Shown here: in pieces, positions 7,631 through 15,904 of the stretch
How positions within the stretch are numbered: the first letter of the stretch is position 1
Layout of the letters: every line of letters starts with the position of its first letter
From: Curtobacterium flaccumfaciens pv. betae
GTDB taxonomy: Bacteria; Actinomycetota; Actinomycetes; Actinomycetales; Microbacteriaceae
Direction of reading: 5' to 3'
Length of the DNA: 64,000 bases
NCBI RefSeq assembly: GCF_026241855.1
Contig: NZ_JAPJDC010000001.1
Span: forward strand, 1,922,001-1,986,000
Notes under the pieces: generated by a model
The model's input: the letters and a program-made list of their open reading frames with translations, nothing else
Databases searched by the model: none
Told to the model about the DNA's origin: nothing
Made by a program: the position numbers and the translations under genes

Positions 7631-8770
7631 TCACGGCACGACGACGGTCTTGATGCAACCGTCGAGCTTGGACGAGAACAGGTGGTAGCCCTCGGCGATG
7701 TGCTCGAGGGGGATGCGGTGCGTGATGATGTCGCTCGGCTTGAAGTGCCCGGCCTGGACGTGCTCGAGCAACCGCGGCCACTGGCGCTTCACGTGCGCCT
7801 GGTTCGTGTGGATCGTGACGCCCTTGTTCATCGCGTCGCCGAACTTCACCGCGCTCGGGATCGGCCCGTACGCGCCGACCGCCGAGACCGTGCCGCCCTT
7901 GCGGACGCCGTCGATCGCCCAGTTGAGCGCCGTCGGGGACCCGCCCTGCAGCTTCAGCTTCGAGGCGGTGACCTGCTGGGTGAAGTTGCCGTCCGCCTCG
8001 GCTCCGACGGCGTCGATCACGCTGTCCGCCCCCAGGAAGTCGGTCTGCTTCTTCATCTCGAGCACGACGTCGTCGACCTCGGCGAAGTTGATCGTCTCGG
8101 CGTGCGCGAAGCTCCGGGCCTTCTCGAGCCGGTACTCGAGCTGGTCGACGACGATCACCCGGCCGGCTCCCATGAACCACGCCGACCTGGCGGCGTAGAG
8201 CCCGACCGGCCCGGCACCGAGCACCACGACGGTGTCGCCCTCGCGGATCGACGCCAGCTGCGCCCCGAAGTACCCGGTGCTCAGTGCGTCCGTCATCATC
8301 AGGGCGTCGTCGTCGTCGAGCCAGTCCGGGATCACCTGCGGTCCGACGTCGGCGAACGGCACCCGCACGCGCTCCGCCTGCCCGCCGTCGTACCCGCCGG
8401 TGGTGTGCGAGTACCCGTAGATCCCGCCGACCGCGGTCGCGTTCGGGTTCACGTTGTGGCAGTTCGCGAAGAGTCCGCGGGCGCAGAACCAGCACGTCCC
8501 GCAGAAGATGTTGAACGGGACCATCACGCGGTCCCCGACCGACAGGGTCTCGACGGACGAGCCGATCTGCTCGACGACCCCGATGAACTCGTGGCCGAAC
8601 GTGTGCCCGACCCGGGTGTCGGGCATCATGCCGTGGTACAGGTGCAGGTCCGAGCCGCAGATCGCCGCCCGCTCGACGCGGACCACGGCGTCGTTCGGGT
8701 GTTCGATCCGTGGGTCCGGCTTCTCCTCGACGCGGACCCGGTAGGGGCCGCGGTACGTCATGGCGCGCAT
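7631..8770 (-). CDS. Zinc-dependent alcohol dehydrogenase (formaldehyde-dehydrogenase-like MDR family)
   Basis: A 379-residue medium-chain dehydrogenase. The catalytic zinc ligands are Cys in AAICGSDLHLYHG and the His-Glu of FGHEFIG. The structural zinc lobe has four cysteines in CGTCWFCARGLFANC. The NAD-binding fold shows VVLGAGPVGLYAARSAW near residue 180. Extra segments resemble the glutathione-independent formaldehyde dehydrogenase branch, so an aldehyde or small alcohol is a plausible substrate; I cannot fix it. The start is the ATG at 8770-8768 (MRAMTY), with AGGAG 5 nt upstream; an internal Met three codons later is the alternative. It heads a two-gene unit with the small membrane protein at 7035-7619. 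Confidence 0.88.
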   Translation of the reverse strand: MRAMTYRGPYRVRVEEKPDPRIEHPNDAVVRVERAAICGSDLHLYHGMMPDTRVGHTFGHEFIGVVEQIGSSVETLSVGDRVMVPFNIFCGTCWFCARGLFANCHNVNPNATAVGGIYGYSHTTGGYDGGQAERVRVPFADVGPQVIPDWLDDDDALMMTDALSTGYFGAQLASIREGDTVVVLGAGPVGLYAARSAWFMGAGRVIVVDQLEYRLEKARSFAHAETINFAEVDDVVLEMKKQTDFLGADSVIDAVGAEADGNFTQQVTASKLKLQGGSPTALNWAIDGVRKGGTVSAVGAYGPIPSAVKFGDAMNKGVTIHTNQAHVKRQWPRLLEHVQAGHFKPSDIITHRIPLEHIAEGYHLFSSKLDGCIKTVVVP

Positions 8771-8867
8771 GGACGCTCCTCTCACTCGTCCGTCCACGCT
8801 GGCGCGCGCCACGTTGGAACGGACACAGGACCGCAGATGGCGGACAGGCGGTGGACGTCCGCACAGA

Positions 8868-8911
8868 CGGACGGGAGGCGCGGTGCCAGCTGGCACCGCG
8901 CCTCCCGTCCG
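8868..8911. terminator. 44-nt perfect palindrome after the NADH dehydrogenase gene
   Basis: The arms begin CGGACGGGAGGCGCGG and are exactly complementary, centred between 8889 and 8890 within CAGCTG. It lies 14 nt past the stop of the minus-strand ndh gene at 8926 and upstream of the alcohol dehydrogenase, so it probably terminates ndh. Confidence 0.65.
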
Positions 8912-8925
8912 ATCTGTGGGTGGGT

Positions 8926-10254
8926 CTAGCTCTTCGACGCCTCGACGAAGTTGCGTCGCGGATCGGTTTCCTTGATGAGCGAGGTCGCGTCGCGACCCGA
9001 CACGGCACCGGTGATCCAGCCGATGATGATGCGGGCCTTCCGGTTCAGGGTCGGCATCGCGTACACGTGGTACGCGCGGTGCGCGAGCCACGCGAGCAGG
9101 TTGGTCATCTTGATGCCCTTGATGTTCGCGGCACCCTTGCCGACACCGTACGACGCGACGGTGCCGATGGACGGGTGGCGGTACTCCTCGAGCGGCTTGC
9201 CGGTGATGGTCGCGACGATGTTGTCGGCGGCGACCACGGCCTGACGCACGGCGTTCTGCGCGTTCGGCGGGTAGAACGCCGGCTGCTTGTCGGCGGTCAG
9301 GTCGGGCACCTGCGCGACGTCACCGAGACCCCAGACGCCCTCGACGACCTGGTGGGTGTCCTCGGCCTCGACCTGGAGCTTCGCGTTCGCGGCGAGGTGG
9401 CCCTTCGGCCCGCGCGGCAGGTCGGAGGCGTCGAGGAGCGGGTTCGGCTTGACGCCCGCGGTCCAGACGAGCAGACCGGTGGCGAACTCGTCGCCGTCGG
9501 AGAACTTGACGACGCCGCCCTCGGCGCTCGGCATGGTGGTCTTCAGGCGGACGTCGATGCCCCGGGCACGGAGCGACTCGAGCGTCCACTTGGACAGCTC
9601 GGGGCCGACCTCGGGCGCGACGCGGTCGAGGGCGTCGATGAGCACCCAGCGGGGCTGCTCGCCGGCGAGCGACGGGTAGGTCTTGATGGCGGCCTGCGAC
9701 ACGTCGAACAGCTCACCGATCGCCTCGACGCCGGTGTAGCCACCGCCGACGAAGACGCTGGTCAGCAGACGGCGACGCTCGTCCTCGTCGCGGGTGGCGG
9801 CGGCCTTCGCGATGTTGTCGAGGAGCTTGGCACGCACGTAGGCGGCCTCTTCGACGCTCTTGAAGCCGACGCCGTACTCCTCGAGCCCGGGGGTCGGGAA
9901 GGTGCGGGTGACGGAACCGAGGGCGACGACGAGGTGGTCGTAGCCGAGGGTGCGGTCGTCGCCGCCGGCGGTCGCGATCGAGACGGTCTTGTCGGCCGAG
10001 GAGATCGCGGTGACCTTGCCCTGGATCACCCGGGTCTTGCGCAGTGCACGGCGCAGCTCGACGGTGACGTCCTTCGGCGCGATGTGGCCACCGGCGACCT
10101 CGGGCAGGAACGGCAGGTACGTGTAGTAGGTGTTCTGGTCCACCAGGGTGATGCGCATGGGCACCGTGGCCGCGTGCTTCTGGAGCTGCTTGACCGTGGT
10201 GTAGCCAGCGGAGCCGCCGCCGAGGACGAGGACGTGAGGGATCGAGTCTGCCAT
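8926..10254 (-). CDS. ndh: Type II NADH dehydrogenase (NAD(P)/FAD-dependent oxidoreductase)
   Basis: A 442-residue single-subunit NADH:quinone oxidoreductase that passes electrons from NADH to menaquinone at the inner face of the membrane without pumping protons. The FAD-binding motif is VLVLGGGSAGYTT near the N terminus, the NADH-binding motif is SVFVGGGYTGVE near residue 165, and WGLGDVAQVP near residue 310 contacts the flavin. The C-terminal AWLAHRAYHVYAMP segment is the usual amphipathic membrane anchor. The ATG at 10254-10252 has GGAGG only 1 nt before it, too close for normal Shine-Dalgarno use. A TAGACC box 6 nt upstream suggests a leaderless mRNA instead. An in-frame TAG shortly upstream rules out a longer form. 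Confidence 0.9.
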   Translation of the reverse strand: MADSIPHVLVLGGGSAGYTTVKQLQKHAATVPMRITLVDQNTYYTYLPFLPEVAGGHIAPKDVTVELRRALRKTRVIQGKVTAISSADKTVSIATAGGDDRTLGYDHLVVALGSVTRTFPTPGLEEYGVGFKSVEEAAYVRAKLLDNIAKAAATRDEDERRRLLTSVFVGGGYTGVEAIGELFDVSQAAIKTYPSLAGEQPRWVLIDALDRVAPEVGPELSKWTLESLRARGIDVRLKTTMPSAEGGVVKFSDGDEFATGLLVWTAGVKPNPLLDASDLPRGPKGHLAANAKLQVEAEDTHQVVEGVWGLGDVAQVPDLTADKQPAFYPPNAQNAVRQAVVAADNIVATITGKPLEEYRHPSIGTVASYGVGKGAANIKGIKMTNLLAWLAHRAYHVYAMPTLNRKARIIIGWITGAVSGRDATSLIKETDPRRNFVEASKS

Positions 10255-10286
10255 TCCTCCGGTCTACCGGACTTTGGCTTGGCGCG

Positions 10287-10496
10287 TCATGAGTTCCGCG
10301 GCCTGTCGCGGAGCCGCCACCACGCGGTCTCGGCCAGTTCGGGCCCCGTGAACACCCCGTGCGGGGTGCGGCGGGACTCGGTGAGCGAGAAGCGGCGCAG
10401 TCGGTAGCCGCCGCCGAAGCGGTCGATGATCGCCTCGGGTGGCGCCTCGGGGTCGCGCTTGACGTACCAGGTGCGGTCGTCGACCGGCTCGATCAC
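10287..10496 (-). CDS. Small conserved-looking hypothetical protein
   Basis: A 69-residue frame starting at GTG (10496-10494), 7 nt after the helicase stop codon. It reads as a compact, charged domain (TWYVKRDPEAPPEAIID, then GGGYRLRRFSLTESRR) with a Trp-rich C terminus (ETAWWRLRDRP). I do not recognise it. The coding look (balanced charged residues, no low-complexity stretch) and the tight spacing to the helicase favour a real cotranscribed gene. A longer version starting inside the helicase gene is open but would overlap it out of frame. Confidence 0.55.
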   Translation of the reverse strand: MIEPVDDRTWYVKRDPEAPPEAIIDRFGGGYRLRRFSLTESRRTPHGVFTGPELAETAWWRLRDRPRNS

Positions 10497-10503
10497 GCCG
10501 CGG

Positions 10504-12459
10504 TCACCGTCGCCCGCCGATGCGGGAGCGCAGGATGTCGATGCGCTTCTGGATCTGCTCGATGCTCGCCTGCGCCACGGCCGGGCCACCGCTGATCCGC
10601 CGGAGTTCGGCGTGGATCGCACCGTGCGGTTCGTTCGAGTGCCGGGACCAGATCGACACGAGCCGGGCGAGCTCGGTGCGCTGCTCCTTGATCGTCATGT
10701 ACATCGGGCGGTCGGGCTCGGGCGCCTTCGGCATGCCGTCCTTGGCCGTGCGGCCCTTGGACCGCTTGGCCTGGGTGGCCTGCCGGGCGCGCAGGAGGTC
10801 GCGCACCTGGTCGGGTTCGAGCAGCCCGGGGATGCCGATGAAGTCGAGCTCCTCGAGGGAACCGACCTCGCCGCCCGTGCCGAACTCACCGCCGTCGTAG
10901 AGGACGCGGTCGAACGACGCCTGCGAGTCGAGCGCCTCGAACGGCTGGACCTCGAGCAGGCTCTCGGACGCGCGGTCTTCCTTGTTGGCCTCGGCGACCA
11001 TCGCGTCTTCGGGGTTGTACATGCCGTCGTCGGCGTCCTTCGGGCGGTCGAGGGCGTGGTCGCGCTCGAGCTCGAGGGTGGCGGCGAGGGCCATCAGGCC
11101 GGGGATGCTCGGCAGGAAGACACTCGCGGTCTCACCGCGGCGACGGGCACGCACGAAGCGGCCGATCACCTGGGCGAAGAACAGCGGCGTGCTCGCGCTC
11201 GTGGCGTACACGCCGACGCAGAGCCGTGGGACGTCGACGCCCTCGGAGACCATGCGGACGGCGACCATCCAGCGCGAGGTGTCCTCGGCGAACGCGCTGA
11301 TGCGGCTCGACCCGGCGGCCTCGTCGGACAGCACCACGGTGGGACGCTCCCCCGTGATCTGCTGCAGGATCCGGGCGTAGGCGCGCGCCGTGGTGGTGTC
11401 GGTGGCGATGACCAGACCGCCGGCGTCGGGCACACCACGACGGACCTCGGTCAGGCGCTTGTCGGCGGCGGAGAGGACGGCCGGCATCCACTCGCCCTCG
11501 GGTGACAGCGCGGTGCGCCAGGCCTGGGCCGTGATGTCCTTCGTGACCTGCTCGCCCAGGGAGGCCGACATCTCGTCGCCCATCCGGGTCTTCCAGCGCA
11601 TCTGTCCGGCGTAGGCCATGAACAGCACCGGGCGGACGACGCCGTCCTTCAGGGCTCGGCCGTAGCCGTAGTTGTAGTCGGAGATCGAGGTGCGGATGCC
11701 CTGCTCGTCGGGGGCGTACTGCACGAACGGGATCGGTGCGGTGTCGGACCGGAACGGGGTCCCCGACAGCGAGAGCCGCCGGGTGGCGCCGGAGAACGCC
11801 TCCCTGATGCCGTCGCCCCACGTCAGGGCGTCGCCACCGTGGTGGACCTCGTCGAGGACGACCAGGGAGCGGCCACCCTCGGTGATGCGCTTGTGCACCT
11901 CGGGGTTCATGCCGACCTGGGCGTAGGTGATCGCGACGCCCTGGTAGTGCCGGCCGAACATGCCGTCGCCGTTCTTGAACATCGGGTCGATCCGGATGCC
12001 GACACGGTCGGCGGAGTCGGCCCACTGGCGCTTCAGGTGCTCGGTCGGGGCCACGACGACGATGCGGTCGACGGTGCCGCGGGCGAGGAGCTCGGTCGCC
12101 AGCCGCAGCGCGAAGGTGGTCTTGCCGGCGCCGGGGGTCGCGGCCGTGAGGAAGTCGCGGGGTTCCTTCTCGAAGTACTTCGTGAGCGCTTCGATCTGCC
12201 AGGCGCGGAGCTTCGACGCCGTGCCCCAGGCGGCCCGGTCCGGGAACGCCGGCGACAGGTGCTGGACGGCCGAGTTGCCGGCCGCTTCGGCCAGGGCTGC
12301 GGCGTCGGCTTCGTCACGGGCGGCGTCACCCTGCGCCTGGGTTTGATGTGCCGGGCTGCCGTCGTGCGTCGACGACGATCCGCCTGCGCCGGACTGGTCG
12401 TCACCCGACTCCGCCCACAGCGTGGCGGGCTGCTGGTCTTCGTACTCCGCTGCGCTCAC
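10504..12459 (-). CDS. DEAD/DEAH-box family helicase
   Basis: A 651-residue superfamily 2 helicase. It has a charged N-terminal extension of about 65 residues, then RAWQIEAL, Walker A ATPGAGKTTFAL (near residue 105), Walker B DEVHHGG, motif III LSGTPFRSD and motif VI QVIGRFVRARRRG. The C-terminal 200 residues are acidic/basic and specific to this group. It probably unwinds or remodels nucleic acid during repair; a precise role is unknown. I chose the GTG at 12459-12457 because a TAGAAT -10 box (12473-12468) ends 8 nt upstream, pointing to a leaderless mRNA; the frame is open to a GTG at 12480. It lies 23 bp downstream of dinB on the same strand. Confidence 0.85.
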   Translation of the reverse strand: MSAAEYEDQQPATLWAESGDDQSGAGGSSSTHDGSPAHQTQAQGDAARDEADAAALAEAAGNSAVQHLSPAFPDRAAWGTASKLRAWQIEALTKYFEKEPRDFLTAATPGAGKTTFALRLATELLARGTVDRIVVVAPTEHLKRQWADSADRVGIRIDPMFKNGDGMFGRHYQGVAITYAQVGMNPEVHKRITEGGRSLVVLDEVHHGGDALTWGDGIREAFSGATRRLSLSGTPFRSDTAPIPFVQYAPDEQGIRTSISDYNYGYGRALKDGVVRPVLFMAYAGQMRWKTRMGDEMSASLGEQVTKDITAQAWRTALSPEGEWMPAVLSAADKRLTEVRRGVPDAGGLVIATDTTTARAYARILQQITGERPTVVLSDEAAGSSRISAFAEDTSRWMVAVRMVSEGVDVPRLCVGVYATSASTPLFFAQVIGRFVRARRRGETASVFLPSIPGLMALAATLELERDHALDRPKDADDGMYNPEDAMVAEANKEDRASESLLEVQPFEALDSQASFDRVLYDGGEFGTGGEVGSLEELDFIGIPGLLEPDQVRDLLRARQATQAKRSKGRTAKDGMPKAPEPDRPMYMTIKEQRTELARLVSIWSRHSNEPHGAIHAELRRISGGPAVAQASIEQIQKRIDILRSRIGGRR

Positions 12460-12467
12460 TGAACCCG

Positions 12468-12473
12468 ATTCTA
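12468..12473 (-). promoter_or_regulatory. -10 box for the helicase gene
   Basis: TAGAAT on the minus strand, 8 nt before the GTG start. It lies within the 23-bp gap after dinB, so the helicase can be transcribed independently of dinB. Confidence 0.5.
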
Positions 12474-12482
12474 CCGCCACCG

Positions 12483-13727
12483 TCAGTCCTGCCGAGCGTG
12501 CGGGACGCCGCCGTCAGGGGTCCGGCGGACCAGGGATGCCGGTCGCAGCACGTCGGCGCCGAAGCGTGCGGCGACCGCGTCGACCGTGGTCTCGGTGTCA
12601 CGCCACGGCGCGTCGTCGTCCCACAGGGCGTTGCTCGCGGCCGCGGGCACGAGGTTCTCGCCACGCACCCCGATCAGCCGGATCTGGTTGCCCGGTCGGT
12701 GCAGCACGTCGTACAGCTCGACGGCTTCGCGGTGCAGGCGCTTCGCGACGTCGGTGGGCTCCGCCAGGGTGCGCGACCGGGTCAGGGTGGTGAAGTCGGT
12801 GTAGCGGACCTTGAGTGCCACGGTCCGGGCCTGCACGTCGGCCTGGCGCAGGCGGACGGCGACCTTGTCGGCCAGGCGCAGGAGTTCGCGGGCGACGTCG
12901 TCGCGCTCGGTCAGGTCGCGGCCGAACGTGACCTCGTGCCCGATCGACTTCTCGCCGACGCCGGTGTCGACCACGCGGGGGTCCCGACCCCAGGACAGGT
13001 CGTGCAGCCGCTGCCCGCCGGCCGGGCCGAGTGCCGACACCAGCGACCCGAGCGGGGTGTTCGCCAGGTCGCCGACCGTGCGGATGCCCCGGCGTTCGAG
13101 CGTCTCCTGCGTCTTGCCGCCGACGCCCCAGAGCGCGGACACCGGCTGCGGGTGCAGGAACGCCACGGTGTCGGCGGCGGGGACCACGAGCAGGCCGTCG
13201 GGCTTCGACCGGCTGGAGGCGAGCTTCGCGACGAACTTGGTCGACGCCGCGCCGACGGAGCAGTGCAGACCGGTCTCGGCGAGGACCGTGCGGCGGATGG
13301 CCTGGCCGATCTGCCACGGGGTGCCGTACAGCCGGAGGGCGCCGGCGACGTCGAGGAACGCCTCGTCGATGCCGAGGCGCTCGACCCGCGGGGTGAACCG
13401 GTCGAAGATCGCCATCACCGCGGCGGACTGCGCCCGGTACTTCTCGAAGTGCGGTTCGACGATGACGGCGTTCGGGCAGCGGCGCTTGGCGACGGCCATC
13501 GGCATCGCCGAGTTGACGCCGTAGCGACGGGCTTCGTAGGTGGCGGCGGTGACGACGGAGCGGTCGGAGTCGTGCCCGACGATGACCGGCAGGCCCACGA
13601 GGTCGGGGCGGTCGAGCAGTTCGACGGAGGCGAAGAAGGCGTCCATGTCGACGTGCAGCACGGTCGCCGAGACGTCGTCCACCGGTGCCTCGGAGACGAG
13701 GCGGTTCCGTCCGTCCTGCTTGCTCAC
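12483..13727 (-). CDS. dinB: DNA polymerase IV (Y-family translesion polymerase)
   Basis: A 414-residue Y-family polymerase that copies past DNA lesions with low fidelity. The palm motif HVDMDAFFASVE near residue 25 and the catalytic acidic pair in RLGIDEAFLDV near residue 120 are intact. They are followed by helix-hairpin-helix residues (ALWGVGGKTQETLERRGIRT) and the little-finger domain. The C terminus lacks an obvious beta-clamp pentapeptide. The GTG at 13727-13725 gives a short head (MSKQDGRNRL); the frame is open further upstream but that part is low-complexity. A CATCAT box 6 nt before the GTG could serve a leaderless start. I see no LexA box. Confidence 0.9.
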   Translation of the reverse strand: MSKQDGRNRLVSEAPVDDVSATVLHVDMDAFFASVELLDRPDLVGLPVIVGHDSDRSVVTAATYEARRYGVNSAMPMAVAKRRCPNAVIVEPHFEKYRAQSAAVMAIFDRFTPRVERLGIDEAFLDVAGALRLYGTPWQIGQAIRRTVLAETGLHCSVGAASTKFVAKLASSRSKPDGLLVVPAADTVAFLHPQPVSALWGVGGKTQETLERRGIRTVGDLANTPLGSLVSALGPAGGQRLHDLSWGRDPRVVDTGVGEKSIGHEVTFGRDLTERDDVARELLRLADKVAVRLRQADVQARTVALKVRYTDFTTLTRSRTLAEPTDVAKRLHREAVELYDVLHRPGNQIRLIGVRGENLVPAAASNALWDDDAPWRDTETTVDAVAARFGADVLRPASLVRRTPDGGVPHARQD

Positions 13728-13785
13728 ACCGAGATGATGCCAGGCGCCGCCGACATCGCCGTGCCCGGGGCCGATCGCGATCGCA

Positions 13786-13850
13786 CGGTGCGAGGTTCCG
13801 GACGTGGTGCGAGGGGGCGCGGGTGCCACCACGTGCGGAACCTCGCACCG
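13786..13850. repeat. 24-bp-arm inverted repeat between dinB and the acyl-CoA dehydrogenase gene
   Basis: The arm at 13786-13809 begins CGGTGCGAGGTTCCG and is the reverse complement of 13827-13850 with one mismatch, around a 17-nt loop. Further down, CTCGCAC/GTGCGAG (about 13868-13884) forms another hairpin next to the 3' end of the dehydrogenase gene. Both may terminate that minus-strand transcript before dinB. Confidence 0.65.
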
Positions 13851-13894
13851 GAGTGCCCCGCAGCGCAGCGCCTCGCACGGTGCGAGCGCAGCGC

Positions 13895-15058
13895 TCAGTC
13901 GAGCGGGCCGAGCACCGACGCGGCGATCGTCCGCGCCGCGGAGTCCCGCGACGACGGGTGGTACTGCCCCGCCCGGACGTCACGCGCCAGCCGCGCCAGC
14001 TCGCTCGACGACCGGAACGCCGAGCCGCCGACGACGCGCATGGCCTCGTCCACGACGTGCTGCGCGGTGTCCACGGCCCGGGCCTTGGTGCCGACGAGCA
14101 GCGGGAACCAGCGGGCTCCGAGGTCGTCGAGCTCGTCGACCGACCGCGCCAGCGACTCGACCTGCAGCGTGATCGCGTCGACCGCACCGCGCAGGTCGGC
14201 GATCGCCCGACGCACGTCGGGGTCCTGCGACCGCCTGGTGCCGTCGGCCGCGGTGCGACCCGCCACGGCGGCCGTCGCGAGCGTGATCGCGCGCTCCGCG
14301 ACCCCGGCGTACACCGACGCGATGAGGAGCTCGAACGACGCGAAGATCCCGAACACGAGCGGGTCCTGGTTCGGCCCGACCGGCAGCGACCGGACGATGC
14401 GGTCGACGGGGACGTGCACGCCGTGCAGCTTCGTGGTGCGGCTCTGCGTCGCGCGCATCCCGAGCGTGTCCCAGTCGTCCAGGTGCTCGACGTCGCCGTC
14501 GGACCGCAGGACGAACCCGTGCACGAGCCGTGGCTCCGGCCCCGAGGTGTCCTTGCCGAAGACGCTCATCACGTCCCACGCCGGTGCGAGGGACGTGAAC
14601 ACCTTCGTGCCGGTGAACCGGTACCCGCCATCGCCGTCCGGCTCCGCCGTCGTCGACGAGTCGAACAGCACGGCGTCGTTGCCGGGTTCGCTCACCCCGA
14701 AGGCGAGCAGGTGGTCGTCCGCAGCGTGGTCGGTGACGGCCTGGAGGAACGACTCGCCTCGCGCACGCACGGCGCGGGCCGCCTGCACCCACACCTGGTG
14801 CATGCCGAGGCCGAGTGCCGTCGCCGGCGCGGCCTGGGCGAGGGCGCGCTGCACCCGCGCGGTGCCACGGAGGCCGAGGCCCGCCCCGCCCTGCTCGACC
14901 GGGACACCGATCCGCAGGTAGCCGGCGGCGCGGAGCTCGTCGAGGTCCTCGGTGCAGAACGCGTTCGCGGCGTCGTAGCCGGGGGCACGCTCGGCGATGC
15001 GGTCGAGCAGCTCGTCCGGCACCGCCCAGCCGACGGCATCCGTGTTGGCCTTCGTCAT
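13895..15058 (-). CDS. Acyl-CoA dehydrogenase family protein
   Basis: A 387-residue flavoprotein of the acyl-CoA dehydrogenase superfamily. The N-terminal helical domain runs to about residue 115. The FAD/substrate beta-domain follows, with LLAFGVSEPGNDAVL and RFTGTKVFTSLAPAWD. The C-terminal helical domain ends in an Arg-rich FAD-contact region (GGSAFRSSSELARLARDVR). The usual catalytic Glu is not obvious by eye, so the reaction may be another one of the superfamily, such as a monooxygenase or sulfur/nitro-compound oxidase. The start is the ATG at 15058-15056, 6 nt after a TAGTCT -10 box. The gene is divergent from the SGNH hydrolase with only 23 bp between starts. Confidence 0.8.
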   Translation of the reverse strand: MTKANTDAVGWAVPDELLDRIAERAPGYDAANAFCTEDLDELRAAGYLRIGVPVEQGGAGLGLRGTARVQRALAQAAPATALGLGMHQVWVQAARAVRARGESFLQAVTDHAADDHLLAFGVSEPGNDAVLFDSSTTAEPDGDGGYRFTGTKVFTSLAPAWDVMSVFGKDTSGPEPRLVHGFVLRSDGDVEHLDDWDTLGMRATQSRTTKLHGVHVPVDRIVRSLPVGPNQDPLVFGIFASFELLIASVYAGVAERAITLATAAVAGRTAADGTRRSQDPDVRRAIADLRGAVDAITLQVESLARSVDELDDLGARWFPLLVGTKARAVDTAQHVVDEAMRVVGGSAFRSSSELARLARDVRAGQYHPSSRDSAARTIAASVLGPLD

Positions 15059-15064
15059 GCCACG

Positions 15065-15074
15065 AGACTAGGGT
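15065..15074. promoter_or_regulatory. Overlapping divergent leaderless promoters
   Basis: The minus-strand -10 box TAGTCT (15070-15065) ends 6 nt before the ATG at 15058, and the plus-strand box TAGGGT (15069-15074) ends 7 nt before the GTG at 15082. The two boxes share the TA step at 15069-15070, so polymerases could not occupy both at once. Confidence 0.6.
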
Positions 15075-15081
15075 CCGGAAC

Positions 15082-15876
15082 GTGTCAGATCGTCATCCTT
15101 GGACCAGGTACGTCGCGATCGGTGACTCGTTCACCGAGGGGATCGGGGATCCCGACCCCACCGTCCCGGGCGGCAACCGCGGCTGGGCGGACCGCGTCGC
15201 CGAGGTGCTCGCACACCAGACCGACGACTTCGCCTACGCGAACCTCGCGATCCGCGGGCGGCTGCTGCAGCAGATCATCGACGAGCAGGCCGAGGCCGCC
15301 GTCGCCCTGCACCCGGACCTCATCACGGTGTCCGCCGGCGGCAACGACATCATCCGCCCCGGCTCGGACCCGGACGAGCTCGCCGAGCGCGTGGACCGCC
15401 TCGTCGCCGACCTGCGCCGCGACGGAGCCACCGTCGTGCTGTTCACCGGCCCGGACGTCGGGATGACCCCGGTGCTCGGCATGGTCCGCGGCAAGACGGC
15501 GATCTACAACGAGAACCTGCACGCCATCGCCCTGAAGCACGGCGCCCTGGTGGCGAACACGTGGGCACTCCGGGTGCTCCGGGACCCGCGGATGTGGGCT
15601 CCGGACCGTCTGCACCACTCCCCGATGGGCCACTCGACGATCGCCGCGGCGGTGCTCGACACCCTCGGCGTGCCGCACGGGCTCGAACCGTTCAACCCGG
15701 ACCCGCTCGAGGCGCGGCCTTGGCGCGAGGCCCGCGCCGAGGACCTCGGTTGGGCCCGGGAGTACCTGGTGCCGTGGGTGGTCCGGCGCATCAAGCACAC
15801 CTCGTCCGGCGACGGGGTCTCGGCGAAGCGACCCGAGCTGCAGATCGTCACCGAGCACCCCTCCGACACCCCGTAG
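15082..15876 (+). CDS. SGNH/GDSL-family hydrolase (esterase or lipase)
   Basis: A 264-residue GDSL hydrolase. Block I AIGDSFTEGIGD near residue 12 holds the nucleophile Ser, block III SAGGNDI holds the oxyanion-hole Asn, and block V DRLHHSPMGH holds the catalytic Asp and His. No signal peptide is visible, so it acts in the cytoplasm, probably on short-chain acyl esters. The GTG at 15082 is chosen because a TAGGGT box ends 7 nt upstream and no ribosome-binding site is present. The C-terminal 25 residues after WVVRRIKH are Ser/Gly-rich and probably disordered. Confidence 0.88.
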   Translation: MSDRHPWTRYVAIGDSFTEGIGDPDPTVPGGNRGWADRVAEVLAHQTDDFAYANLAIRGRLLQQIIDEQAEAAVALHPDLITVSAGGNDIIRPGSDPDELAERVDRLVADLRRDGATVVLFTGPDVGMTPVLGMVRGKTAIYNENLHAIALKHGALVANTWALRVLRDPRMWAPDRLHHSPMGHSTIAAAVLDTLGVPHGLEPFNPDPLEARPWREARAEDLGWAREYLVPWVVRRIKHTSSGDGVSAKRPELQIVTEHPSDTP

Positions 15877-15904
15877 ACGCGGCGCGACGCGGAGCCGCGG
15901 GCCC

